A stretch of 49,737 nt of DNA from Bradyrhizobium altum. Lineage in GTDB: Bacteria; Pseudomonadota; Alphaproteobacteria; Rhizobiales; Xanthobacteraceae. The stretch's first letter is position 1, and each line of letters opens with the position of its first letter. Of this stretch, positions 1 to 7,962 are shown in pieces. Made by a program: the position numbers and the translations under genes. Below the pieces are notes generated by a model that saw only the letters and a program-made list of their open reading frames with translations, had not been told where the DNA came from and did no database searches. The stretch is taken from assembly GCF_020889705.1 (NCBI RefSeq), contig NZ_JACMYP010000031.1:1-49737 (forward strand), written 5' to 3'.

Positions 1-678
1 GGACACCGCACCTTCCTCGATGCGCGCCAGCATCCGGGCGCGGACTTCGCGCAGCGCTATCCCGTGATCAGCGCGTTCTGCAAGATGGCGGGCATCGATC
101 CCGCCAGCGATCCGATCCCGATCCGGCCGGCGGTGCACTACCACATGGGCGGCATCGCGGTTGACGGCCATGGCCGCAGCACGGTGCAAGGCCTGTGGGC
201 CTGCGGCGAGGCCGCGCGCACCGGGCTGCACGGCGCCAACCGGCTCGCCAGCAACTCGCTGATGGAAGCGATCGTCTGCGCGCGATGGGTCGCCGAGAGC
301 ATCGAAGGCGTCAGCGCAGGTCCGCGCGCGATGCTGAGCGACGACACGATGCCGCCCGCCGCCGATCCGTCCGCCGTGCGTCCGATCCTCACCCAGGGAC
401 TCGGCGTGCTGCGCGACCGCGACGAGATCGCACGCGCGATCCGCGGCCTCTATCTGCTCGCGCGCAGTCAGAGCGCAGCATCCGACGCAGCATTGGTCGG
501 ATTGATGATCGCGATTGCCGCCATCAGGCGTGAGGAAAGCCGCGGCGGTCATTTCCGCACCGATTTCCCGCACACCGCTTTGTCGGCGGCGCCGTCTTCC
601 CTCACCCGTGCCGAGGCGCTCGCCGCCGCGCACGACATCGTTGAATCCAAGTTACCAGCCAGGAGTGCCCAATCATGA
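1..678 (+). CDS. nadB: L-aspartate oxidase, C-terminal part (cut by window start)
   Basis: Flavoenzyme that oxidises L-aspartate to iminoaspartate, the first step of de novo NAD synthesis. The reading frame is open from the first base, so the N-terminal FAD-binding part lies outside the window. What remains shows the family's conserved stretches: an HxxGG-type segment (HYHMGGIAVD) and GLHGANRLASNSLMEA, which lines the FAD and substrate site, followed by the C-terminal helical domain. The stop codon overlaps the nadC start (ATGA), so the two are translationally coupled. The combination with nadC makes the call safe; a succinate dehydrogenase flavoprotein paralogue is the only close alternative. 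Confidence 0.95.
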   Translation, partial: GHRTFLDARQHPGADFAQRYPVISAFCKMAGIDPASDPIPIRPAVHYHMGGIAVDGHGRSTVQGLWACGEAARTGLHGANRLASNSLMEAIVCARWVAESIEGVSAGPRAMLSDDTMPPAADPSAVRPILTQGLGVLRDRDEIARAIRGLYLLARSQSAASDAALVGLMIAIAAIRREESRGGHFRTDFPHTALSAAPSSLTRAEALAAAHDIVESKLPARSAQS

Positions 679-1526
679 CCCTCAATCCCCTGTTGCCGCT
701 GCTGTATGAGCCGATCGTGCAAACCGCCTTGCGCGAGGATCTCGGCCGCGCCGGCGATATCACGGCAGACGCCATCGTGCCGGCCAGCCAACAGGCCCGG
801 CTGGTGATGCGGGCGCGGCAGCCCGGCGTGATCGCCGGGCTCGACATCGCGCGGTCAGCCTTCCAGACGGTGTCGCCGGCGATCGAGCTGCGCGCCGAGC
901 GGCCCGACGGCAGCGCGGTCGAACCCGATCAGGTCATCGCGATCATCGACGGTCCGGCCCGCAGCCTGCTCACCGCGGAGCGCACCGCGCTCAACTTCCT
1001 CTGCCATCTGAGCGGCGTCGCGACCGCGACCGCCACGCTCGTCAAGGCCGTCGCCGGCACGCGCGCGCAGATCGTCTGCACCCGCAAGACGACGCCCGGA
1101 CTGCGCGCGCTGGAGAAGTACGCGGTCCGCGCCGGCGGCGGTGGCAATCACCGCTTCGGTCTCGACGATGCCGTGCTGATCAAGGACAACCACATCGCGC
1201 TCGCCGGCGGCATCCATCCTGCGATCGAACGTGCCAAGGCCAATACCGGTCATCTCGTGAAGATCGAGGTCGAGGTCGACACGCTGGCGCAGCTTGAAGA
1301 GGCGCTGGCACTCGGCGTCGACGCGGTCCTGCTCGACAACATGACGACCGAGCAGCTCAGCCAGGCGGTGGCAATGGCGCGCGGCAAGGCGCTCACCGAA
1401 GCCTCCGGCCGCATCACGGCTGCGACCGCCGCGGCGATCGCCGCCACCGGCGTCGATTTGATCTCGGTCGGCTGGGTGACCCACAGCTCGGCCGCGCTCG
1501 ATATCGGGCTCGACTATCTTTCCTGA
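675..1526 (+). CDS. nadC: Nicotinate-nucleotide pyrophosphorylase (carboxylating)
   Basis: Quinolinate phosphoribosyltransferase: joins quinolinate and PRPP to give nicotinate mononucleotide, CO2 and PPi in cytosolic NAD synthesis. It is 283 residues, normal for the family. Visible signatures are the N-terminal [11 protein letters not shown], the central [17 protein letters not shown], the [12 protein letters not shown] loop, VLIKDNHI, the EVEVDTLAQ strand, DAVLLDNM and EASGRI near the C terminus. The ATG overlaps the nadB stop by four bases and has AGGAG nine bases upstream inside nadB. It ends 21 bases before the convergent ctaA stop; no clear terminator hairpin is visible in that short gap. 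Confidence 0.97.
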   Translation: MTLNPLLPLLYEPIVQTALREDLGRAGDITADAIVPASQQARLVMRARQPGVIAGLDIARSAFQTVSPAIELRAERPDGSAVEPDQVIAIIDGPARSLLTAERTALNFLCHLSGVATATATLVKAVAGTRAQIVCTRKTTPGLRALEKYAVRAGGGGNHRFGLDDAVLIKDNHIALAGGIHPAIERAKANTGHLVKIEVEVDTLAQLEEALALGVDAVLLDNMTTEQLSQAVAMARGKALTEASGRITAATAAAIAATGVDLISVGWVTHSSAALDIGLDYLS

Positions 1527-1547
1527 TGGATTAGCCGGCTTGATGGA

Positions 1548-2633
1548 TCAAAGCGACTGGCCGACCGGAACGAGGGTCGGCTGGTCCCGCTCCGTCCGGC
1601 GCGCCGCGAAGCGCTCGGCCTGCAACACCGCCAATGTCAGCACGACGATCGCGACCGCCTGGTGGGTCAGCGCCAGATCGATCGGCACCTGATGCAGCAG
1701 CGTCAGGATGCCGAGCGTCGCCTGCAGCGTGATCGCCGCCACCAGCCACCAGGCGCCCGCTATCACCGAACTTCCGGCGCGCGCACGCACGGCATCGATC
1801 GCATGCGCGATCGCCAGCGCGAACAGCAAATAGGCGGTCATGCGATGCTCGAACTGCACCATCAGCGTGTTGTCGAACAGATTGCGCCACCACGGCGTCT
1901 CGAACCACAGCCGGTCCGCCGACGGAATCAGGCCGCCGTCGATCTCAGGCCAGGTGTTGTAGACTCTGCCCGCGCGCAGGCCCGCGACCAGCGCGCCGAA
2001 ATAGAGCTGCACGAAGGTGAGCACGAGCAGCACCGCGCTCGTGATCTTCAGCCTGACCGGTGCAATGACCGAGGGACGGTCCGTCAACCGCCGCAGCGTC
2101 CAGACGATCGCGGCAAAGATCAGGAGCGCCAGCACAAGATGCGTCGCCAGCCGATATTGCGACACCTCGACGCGCTCCGAGAGGCCGGACGCCACCATCC
2201 ACCAGCCGACGCCGCCCTGCAGCGCGCCGAGACCGAAGATCACCCACAGCCGCCGGCCGAGCTCGCCGCTCACCGCGCCGCGCCACAGGAAATACAGGAA
2301 CGGCAGCAGATAGGCGGCGCCGATCACCCGGCCGAGCAGCCGGTGGCTCCACTCCCACCAGAAGATCGTCTTGAATTGCGCGAGCGTCATCCCGGCGTTG
2401 AGCTCGCGATATTGCGGGATGGTCTTGTAGCCCTCGAAGGCCTTCGTCCATTGCGCCTCGGTCAGCAGCGGCAGCGCGCCGGTCACCGGCTTCCATTCGA
2501 CGATCGACAGGCCGGACTCGGTGAGCCGCGTGGCGCCGCCGACCAGGACCATCAGCGCGATCAGGCCGGCGACCGCGATCAGCCAGACCCTGACCGCGCG
2601 GAGCTGCGATGGTTGTGCGGAAATACCGGCCAT
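1548..2633 (-). CDS. ctaA: Heme A synthase (COX15/CtaA family)
   Basis: Integral membrane enzyme that oxidises the C8 methyl of heme O to the formyl group of heme A, needed for aa3-type cytochrome c oxidase. It is 361 residues, the length of the long alphaproteobacterial (COX15-like) type. About eight hydrophobic segments are visible, the first just after the N terminus ([18 protein letters not shown]). Family motifs include [39 protein letters not shown] with the conserved heme-ligand His, and a second [11 protein letters not shown]is segment. The ATG is preceded by a purine-rich AGGGCGAA. It is transcribed away from the DUF2842 gene and convergent with nadC. Confidence 0.96.
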   Translation of the reverse strand: MAGISAQPSQLRAVRVWLIAVAGLIALMVLVGGATRLTESGLSIVEWKPVTGALPLLTEAQWTKAFEGYKTIPQYRELNAGMTLAQFKTIFWWEWSHRLLGRVIGAAYLLPFLYFLWRGAVSGELGRRLWVIFGLGALQGGVGWWMVASGLSERVEVSQYRLATHLVLALLIFAAIVWTLRRLTDRPSVIAPVRLKITSAVLLVLTFVQLYFGALVAGLRAGRVYNTWPEIDGGLIPSADRLWFETPWWRNLFDNTLMVQFEHRMTAYLLFALAIAHAIDAVRARAGSSVIAGAWWLVAAITLQATLGILTLLHQVPIDLALTHQAVAIVVLTLAVLQAERFAARRTERDQPTLVPVGQSL

Positions 2634-2726
2634 TTCGCCCTGACTTGATTGGATTTTCGGGCCCCTTATAGTCCGGCCCGCCCGCGGCGCAAGCGCCGCC
2701 GAGATTACGAGTCATACATATCCGCC

Positions 2727-2936
2727 ATGGCCATACGCACCCGCAAATTGCTCGGAACTATCGCCCTGCTCGTCCTGGTCGTGGTGTGGTCGCTGCTTGG
2801 CATGACGGTGGCCCAGACCCCGTGGCTCGCCAATTCGGGGCTGCTGCAGGCGATCTTCTACGTCGTTGCGGGGCTCGGCTGGGTGCTGCCGGCGATGCCG
2901 ATCGTCTCCTGGATGTCGCGGCCCGACCGCGCCTAG
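2727..2936 (+). CDS. DUF2842 small membrane protein
   Basis: A 69-residue protein with two predicted membrane helices (about residues 8-30 and 39-62) joined by a short AQTPWLANSG loop, and a charged SRPDRA tail. This layout and the tract WVLPAMPIVSWM match DUF2842, a family of alphaproteobacterial inner-membrane proteins of unknown function. I chose the ATG at 2727 because the hydrophobic helix starts soon after it; an upstream in-frame ATG at 2649 would add 26 basic residues that do not look coding. Its TAG stop shares the palindrome CTAG with the stop of the convergent deacetylase-like gene. Divergent from ctaA, so a cytochrome-oxidase link is possible but unproven. Confidence 0.8.
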   Translation: MAIRTRKLLGTIALLVLVVVWSLLGMTVAQTPWLANSGLLQAIFYVVAGLGWVLPAMPIVSWMSRPDRA

Positions 2937-3997
2937 ATCGCGCCCCCGCCACGCCCATGCCGCGTTGGCCGAACCGGTGCGAACATCACGCCCGAGAGCA
3001 GCACGCGCATCATCCGCAGCGACCGCACGCGGCCGTCCCATGCGATGCGCGGCAGTGCGTAGAGATTGGTGCGCCCCTGCGCCTCGACCACACCTGATAT
3101 GGTAGACACCGCGCTGGCGAAGCCGGCCTCCTCGGCCATCACGACATGCGGACGGCGGAACGCGTCGCGGTCCCCGAAGGGGAATGCGAAATGCTTGATC
3201 GGCCGCCGCAGCGCGCTCTCGGCGACCGCCTTTCCCATTGCCATCTCGCGCCGCGCATCGGCATCCCTGAGGCTCGATAGGACGGAATAGTTCACCGTCG
3301 CGCTGCCGAAGGTCACGTTCGGATCAGCCGCCAGCTTCGCCAGATCCTGCCAGTCGAGCGACGCGCCGCGTGACAATTGCGCCGCATCGGCCGAATAGCG
3401 CCGGCCGAGATCGTTCACCGCATAGGACAGATCGGACGGCGACAGCTTGCGCAGCCAGCCGGACAGGAAATCGAACAGCTCGTATTTGTCCGACGGGCTC
3501 GTGACCACGAAGTGCCGTTCCCTGCCGTCGATCATCAGGCTGATGCGGTTCTCGCGCGCGATGATGTCCTCGAGCACCAGCCACCACGCCGTGCCCACGC
3601 CGTCCGGGAAAGCCGTCGGCAGATAGAGGGTGAAGGGAACGCGGTGCCAGGCGAGCACGGGATAGCCATGCGTGACGAAGTCCTTGGTCGCACCGTCAAA
3701 GCTCAGGCAGGCAAAGCGGCGGCGCTCCGGCAGGGTCACCGCGCGGCGGCAGGCCTCGTCGATCCCGACGATGTCGTACTTCCAGCGCTTCAGCGCGCGG
3801 ATGGTGCGATCGAGGAAGGCAGGCGTGATCTCCTGGGATTTCAGCGGCTGAAACCGGCCCCGGCGCGCAGGACGGACGCGCGCGAAGCGCAGGATCACCC
3901 CGGCGCCCCCGGCCTCGTGCTCCCGCAGCCGGAAGGCGCCGCTGAAATAGGCGAGCTCCATCCGGGCCCGCCGCAAAATCCCGTTGTCCGGCGCCAT
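2933..3997 (-). CDS. Polysaccharide deacetylase-family protein, metal site degenerate
   Basis: 354 residues of the NodB-homology fold, long form with an insertion between motifs 1 and 2 (compare exopolysaccharide-locus deacetylases such as HfsH). The fold is well kept: motif 1 region ACLSFDGATKD (96-106), LYLPTAF, the WWLVLEDIIA helix, TFGSATVNYS at the motif 2 position (229-238), RPIKHFAFPFGD (265-276) and ALPRIAW (314-320). But the canonical TFDDG is SFDGA, so the metal-binding second Asp is Gly102, and the two His of HxxxH are Ala233 and Tyr237. All three metal ligands are therefore missing. Catalytic deacetylation looks unlikely; a binding or regulatory role is possible. The start at 3997 is the first ATG after the spurious upstream open frame. 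It is divergent from the acyltransferase gene. Confidence 0.85.
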   Translation of the reverse strand: MAPDNGILRRARMELAYFSGAFRLREHEAGGAGVILRFARVRPARRGRFQPLKSQEITPAFLDRTIRALKRWKYDIVGIDEACRRAVTLPERRRFACLSFDGATKDFVTHGYPVLAWHRVPFTLYLPTAFPDGVGTAWWLVLEDIIARENRISLMIDGRERHFVVTSPSDKYELFDFLSGWLRKLSPSDLSYAVNDLGRRYSADAAQLSRGASLDWQDLAKLAADPNVTFGSATVNYSVLSSLRDADARREMAMGKAVAESALRRPIKHFAFPFGDRDAFRRPHVVMAEEAGFASAVSTISGVVEAQGRTNLYALPRIAWDGRVRSLRMMRVLLSGVMFAPVRPTRHGRGGGAI

Positions 3998-4078
3998 TAC
4001 TCTTTGTTGACATTTCCCTGCGAAGGTCGGCCGCAGCCGAGACCTGTAAATTAATACCTTAAAAAATTGGGCTCCGAG

Positions 4079-5272
4079 ATGATCATGGCGGCGGCAGTTG
4101 AAGGCCAGACGGCGGGGACGCGACCATGGCCGAACGCAATCCGCGTTGCCGGCGTCGACATCTTTCATGACCTCACGGCGGCCGAGGCGACCTGGCGCAG
4201 TCTCGAGACCCCGCAACACAGCTACACCCCCTATCAGCGCTTCGATTTCCTCGCCAACTGGCAGCGTCAGGTCGGCGACCGCGAGGGCCTGCGGCCTTTC
4301 ATCGTCGCCGCCCATGACAGCGAACGCCATCCGCTGCTGCTGTTGCCGCTCGCCGTCGAGCAGCGTCTGGGCGCGAGCTGCGGGAGCTTCATGGGCGGCA
4401 AGCATGCAACCTTCAACATGGCGCTGTACGACAAGGACTTCGCCGCCAACGCAACCGAGGCCGACATCACGGCGCTGATCGGATCGATCGCCGAGCGGTC
4501 TCGCGTCGACGCGCTCGTGCTGTGTCAGCAGCCGCTGCGCTGGCAGGACCAGCCCAATCCGCTGGCGTTGCTGCCGCACCAGGCTGCGGTGAACGACTGC
4601 CCGCTGCTCGTGATTGAGCCCGGCGCTGCACCCGCGGCACTGATCAGCAACTCGTTCCGCCGCCGCCTCAAGGGCAAGGAGCGCAAGCTGCAGGCGCTGC
4701 CCGGCTACCGCTATCATGTCGCGGCCGACAGCGCCGACGTCTGCCGCCTGCTCGACTGGTTCTTCCGCATCAAGCCGCAGCGCATGGCCGAGCAGAAACT
4801 GCCCGACGTGTTCGCCGAGCCCGGCGTCGAGCAGTTCATCCGCAGCGCCTGCCTGGCGCCGCGCGCCGACGGCAAGGGCTATGCGATCGACATCCACGCG
4901 CTGGAGTGCGACGAGGAAGTGATCGCGATCTTCGCCGGCGTCTCCGACGGTCATCGGTTCTCGATGATGTTCAACACCTACACGATGTCGGCCAATTCCA
5001 AGTTCAGCCCCGGCCTGATCCTGATGCGCGACATTATCGATCGCCACGCCGGCCTGAACTACCGCGCCTTCGACCTCGGCATCGGCTCGGACGAGTACAA
5101 GCGGCTGTTCTGCAAGGACGACGAAGCGATCGTCGACAGCTTCATTTCGCTCAGCCTGCGCGGCAAACCGGCGGCGAGCGCGCTGTCGGCCATCAGCCGC
5201 GCCAAGCGCGCCGTGAAGCAAAATCCGGCGCTGTTCGAAATCGCGCAGAACCTGCGCAGCATGTTCCGCTGA
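4079..5272 (+). CDS. GNAT-type acyltransferase, CelD/BcsL (FemAB-like) family
   Basis: About 397 residues; cytosolic, without signal peptide or membrane helix. The C-terminal half has the CelD/BcsL acetyltransferase pattern: ISNSFRRRLKGKERKL, the RMAEQKLPDVF helix, YAIDIHALECDEEVIAIFAG, the long SPGLILMRDIID helix and NYRAFDLGIGSDEYKRLFCKD. Members of this family sit in cellulose, exopolysaccharide and holdfast loci (for example HfsK) and are thought to acylate amino sugars, though few have been shown to. The gene is divergent from the deacetylase homologue by 81 bases, which suggests shared control. Possible starts are TTG 4067, ATG 4079 and ATG 4085; none has a strong Shine-Dalgarno, and I use 4079. 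The substrate is unknown. Confidence 0.82.
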   Translation: MIMAAAVEGQTAGTRPWPNAIRVAGVDIFHDLTAAEATWRSLETPQHSYTPYQRFDFLANWQRQVGDREGLRPFIVAAHDSERHPLLLLPLAVEQRLGASCGSFMGGKHATFNMALYDKDFAANATEADITALIGSIAERSRVDALVLCQQPLRWQDQPNPLALLPHQAAVNDCPLLVIEPGAAPAALISNSFRRRLKGKERKLQALPGYRYHVAADSADVCRLLDWFFRIKPQRMAEQKLPDVFAEPGVEQFIRSACLAPRADGKGYAIDIHALECDEEVIAIFAGVSDGHRFSMMFNTYTMSANSKFSPGLILMRDIIDRHAGLNYRAFDLGIGSDEYKRLFCKDDEAIVDSFISLSLRGKPAASALSAISRAKRAVKQNPALFEIAQNLRSMFR

Positions 5273-5275
5273 GCC

Positions 5276-6214
5276 TCAGCTCGCCGCTTCACCCTGCTCT
5301 GCGCCGCCACTCGGTACGCCGAGCCGCCTCATCGCGTCGAAGAGCAGCGCCGCGGCAGGTGACAGCGCACGCTTGCGCAGCTTGATCAGGCCATAATTCT
5401 CCAGCAGGAGCCGGTCGCGAAGACGCAGCATCTTGAACCGCTGCGGGTCGACCAGATCGAACACCAGCATGGGAACCGGCACGATCGCGTCAATGCCGGC
5501 GGCAATTCCAACCGAGGCAAAGAACGACTCGGTGTTGATGACCCGGCGCGGCGGCGTCACGCCGCGGCTCATGAACAGCCTCTCCAGCGCCTGGCGCATG
5601 AAGGATTCCCGCGGCTGGCAAATCCACTGCTGGTCGGCCATGTCCTCCAGCTCGACGGTCTCGCGGCCGGCCAATGGATGCTCAGCACGAACCAGCAGCA
5701 CCGCCTCTTCTGCGCCGATCTCATAATAGTCGAATTGCCGGGGGTCGATGCCCGCCGGAATCCTGGCGACGACGAAGTCGAACTCGAGTGCGAGCAGACG
5801 CGTGATCAATGGCGGGCTGGTGCTGACATCGAGCGAGATGTTCACCCGGTTCAGCTTCTCGCCGAGATACTGGATCACGTCGACGACCAGGTCGATGCTG
5901 GGCTTGGCGACTGTTCCGACGGAGACGGTGCCGAGCTCGCCGGACTTGTAGCCCGCGAACTCATCGGTGACTTGGTCGAGATCGGCCAGCACGCTCTTGC
6001 CGCCGCGAATCAGGATCGAGCCATAGGCGGTAGGCTCGACGCCGCGCGCCGTCCGCTCAAACAGGGGAACCCGCGCCAGCGCCTCGATTTCGGCGAGCAT
6101 CTTCGATGCCGCAGACTGGGTGATGTTCAACCGCTCGGCCGCCAGCTGCAGCTTGCGCTCATTGTCGAGAGCGACCAGCAGGCGCAGCTGGCGCAATTTC
6201 AGGTTATTGATCAC
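5276..6214 (-). CDS. LysR-family transcriptional regulator
   Basis: 312 residues, standard LysR length. The winged helix-turn-helix occupies about residues 4-62 (LRQLRLLVALDNERKLQLAA, then ITQSAASKMLAEIEALARVPLFER) and the substrate-binding-like effector domain about 90-300 (SVGTVAKPSIDL, LLALEFDFVVARIPAG). It is divergently transcribed from an MFS transporter, the usual LysR-target arrangement, so it probably controls uptake of that transporter's substrate and its own synthesis. The effector domain has the look of the GbpR/galactose-binding or aromatic-acid class, but I cannot name the effector. It ends four bases after the convergent acyltransferase gene. The ATG at 6214 is the only sensible start. 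Confidence 0.93.
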   Translation of the reverse strand: MINNLKLRQLRLLVALDNERKLQLAAERLNITQSAASKMLAEIEALARVPLFERTARGVEPTAYGSILIRGGKSVLADLDQVTDEFAGYKSGELGTVSVGTVAKPSIDLVVDVIQYLGEKLNRVNISLDVSTSPPLITRLLALEFDFVVARIPAGIDPRQFDYYEIGAEEAVLLVRAEHPLAGRETVELEDMADQQWICQPRESFMRQALERLFMSRGVTPPRRVINTESFFASVGIAAGIDAIVPVPMLVFDLVDPQRFKMLRLRDRLLLENYGLIKLRKRALSPAAALLFDAMRRLGVPSGGAEQGEAAS

Positions 6215-6547
6215 GGCCTGCTACCATCCTGCCCGGCAAGGGCCTCTTCGTTCCGATTAGATCGGAACGGGGCTCCAGATTCTGTCCTGACGCGTCTTCT
6301 TTACGCGAACCGGTGTCCACTTCGCTGGAAAACGCTCTGGGGTTCCCGCGCTTATACCGCGGTGCATCATGACAGTTTCGCCGTGGCTCCATTCCCAAAT
6401 GCCATTAGTCACGCGGCTGTCGATTACACAACAATGAATGCAATACTTGCAAGGGCAAGGCGACGGACCGCTGCGGCCGCACGAAGGTGCCGCCCGGACA
6501 GCGCGATCACCGTGCGCCGAATCGAAAAACCGGAAGGGATGGGAACG
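6215..6547. promoter_or_regulatory. Intergenic control region, LysR / MFS, with interspersed repeat
   Basis: 333 bases between two divergent genes. The LysR-proximal third is occupied by an interspersed repeat (6250-6340). The remaining 200 bases are A+T-richer and should hold both promoters and the LysR site. A short palindrome CTTGCAAG lies at 6446-6453, but I do not see a clear T-N11-A motif that I would defend, and no confident -35/-10 pair. The MFS Shine-Dalgarno (GAAGGG, 6533-6538) favours the ATG at 6548 over 6539. Confidence 0.4.
6250..6340. repeat. Interspersed repeat family A, copy 1
   Basis: Begins with the inverted pair GTTCCGAT / ATCGGAAC, continues GGGGCTCC-AGATTCTG, GACGCGTCTTCTT-ACGCGAACCGG and ends TCCACTTCGCT-GAAAACGC. 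A second copy with the same blocks in the same order is at 29653-29739. I recognise this family from Bradyrhizobium intergenic regions; function unknown. Confidence 0.8.
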
Positions 6548-7876
6548 ATGAGCGACGATGTCGAGAAGCGCGCAATCGGAAAGATGATGCGGCGGCTGAT
6601 TCCGTTCCTCATCCTGTGTTACTTCGTGGCCTATCTCGATCGCGTCAATGTCGGCTTCGCCAAGCTGCACATGAATACGGCGCTCGGCCTCAGCGAAGCC
6701 GCCTACGGGCTCGGCGCGGGCCTGTTCTTCGTCGGCTACTTCTTCTTCGAAGTGCCCTCCAACATCCTTCTGGAACGGTTTGGCGCGCGGCGCTGGATCG
6801 CCCGCATCATGATCAGCTGGGGTATCGTCTCGGCGGCATTCGCGTTCATCCCGCAGATGTCCGCGGCGAGCGGTCTCTCGAGCGAGTGGATCTTCTACTT
6901 CCTTCGCCTGCTGCTCGGCGCCTGCGAGGCCGGCTTCTTCCCCGGCATCATCTTCTACCTGACGCTCTGGTTCCCGACGATCTATCGGGCCCGCGTCATC
7001 AGCCTGTTCATGCTCGCGATCCCGATCTCGAGCATCATCGGGGCGCCGATCTCGGGCCTGCTGCTCAACCTGTCCGGAGGCGGCCTGACGGGGTGGCAGT
7101 GGCTGTTCATCTGCGAAGCGCTGCCGTCGGTCCTGGTCGGCTTCGCTGTGCTGGCCTTCCTGCCCGACTTCCCGCGTCAGGCGAGCTGGCTGCAGCCCGA
7201 CGAGATCAAATGGGTCCAGAACACCCTTGAGATCGAGCGGCAGAAGAAGGAAGCGGTGGAGCACATCTCGGTGCTGCAATCGCTCACCGATTCGCGCGTG
7301 CTGGCCTGCGCCTTCGTCTACTTCTGCCTCAATGCAGCGAGCTACGGCGTCGCGTTCTTCCTGCCCACCATCATCAAGGCGTTTGGCGTCACCGACACCC
7401 AGACCGGCCTGATCGCAGCGCTACCCTTCGTATTCGGCGCGGTCGGCATGGTGCTGCTCGGCCGCCATTCCGACAAGACCGGTGAGCGGCGCTACCATGT
7501 CGCCGGCGCACTGGTGCTGGCGGCTGTCGGCATCGGCTTGGCCGGACTGGTCTCAAGCCCGGTGCTGATCATCGGCCTGCTCTGCCTCGCGCAGATCGGC
7601 GTTTCGGCGGTGCCGCCGATGTTCTGGCCGATGCCGGCCAGCATTCTGAACGGCGCCTCGGCCGCGGCCGGCATTGCCGCGATCAACTCGCTCGGCAATC
7701 TGTCGGGCTTCGCGGGCCCGTTCGCGATGGGCTATCTGAAGGACCTGACCGGTGGATTCACCGCAGGTCTGCTGCTGCTTGCGGTCGTCGGATTGATCGG
7801 CGCGCTGGTCACGATCAGGCTGCGGATCGATCCGGTCCTCGAGCGATCGATGCGCGAGCCGATGATGGCGCACTGA
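6548..7876 (+). CDS. MFS transporter, anion:cation symporter (ACS) type
   Basis: 442 residues with about twelve membrane helices. The N terminus is typical of the ACS family (tartrate, glucarate, phthalate and hydroxyphenylacetate permeases): RRLIPFLILCYFVAYLDRVN, then GLGAGLFFVGYFFFEVPSNI and the conserved ARRWIARIMISWGIVS loop after helix 2. It should import an organic anion with protons across the inner membrane. The divergent LysR gene probably senses the substrate. ATG 6548 has GAAGGG nine bases upstream; ATG 6539 directly abuts that sequence and is less likely. The substrate cannot be told from sequence, and there is no catabolic enzyme next to it. It separates two halves of the polysaccharide locus and may be an insertion into it. 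Confidence 0.9.
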   Translation: MSDDVEKRAIGKMMRRLIPFLILCYFVAYLDRVNVGFAKLHMNTALGLSEAAYGLGAGLFFVGYFFFEVPSNILLERFGARRWIARIMISWGIVSAAFAFIPQMSAASGLSSEWIFYFLRLLLGACEAGFFPGIIFYLTLWFPTIYRARVISLFMLAIPISSIIGAPISGLLLNLSGGGLTGWQWLFICEALPSVLVGFAVLAFLPDFPRQASWLQPDEIKWVQNTLEIERQKKEAVEHISVLQSLTDSRVLACAFVYFCLNAASYGVAFFLPTIIKAFGVTDTQTGLIAALPFVFGAVGMVLLGRHSDKTGERRYHVAGALVLAAVGIGLAGLVSSPVLIIGLLCLAQIGVSAVPPMFWPMPASILNGASAAAGIAAINSLGNLSGFAGPFAMGYLKDLTGGFTAGLLLLAVVGLIGALVTIRLRIDPVLERSMREPMMAH

Positions 7877-7903
7877 GGCGCCATCAGGAAGCATGTGAAG
7901 CGG

Positions 7904-7957
7904 CCTCCAAAGCGAGGCGCGATGACGTCTCAATCTGAGCTCATCGCGCCTTGGAGG
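7904..7957. terminator. Bidirectional terminator hairpin between convergent genes
   Basis: Inverted repeat with arms CCTCCAA-(AGCGA)-GGCGCGATGA at 7904-7925 and TCATCGCGCC-TTGGAGG at 7941-7957: 17 paired bases, one five-base bulge, 15-base loop. It lies between the MFS stop and the co-polymerase stop (7963). No long T-run follows on either strand. Confidence 0.6.
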
Positions 7958-7962
7958 TCCGG

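Noticed and set aside
3998..5221. Minus-strand open frame continuing upstream of the deacetylase homologue across the acyltransferase gene
   Set aside because: It is the antisense of a clear acyltransferase gene, with arginine- and alanine-rich shadow composition; homology to NodB-type proteins begins only after 3997.
5678..6538. Plus-strand extension of the MFS gene across the LysR gene
   Set aside because: Antisense to LysR and through a repeat; the ribosome-binding site and transporter homology begin at 6548.
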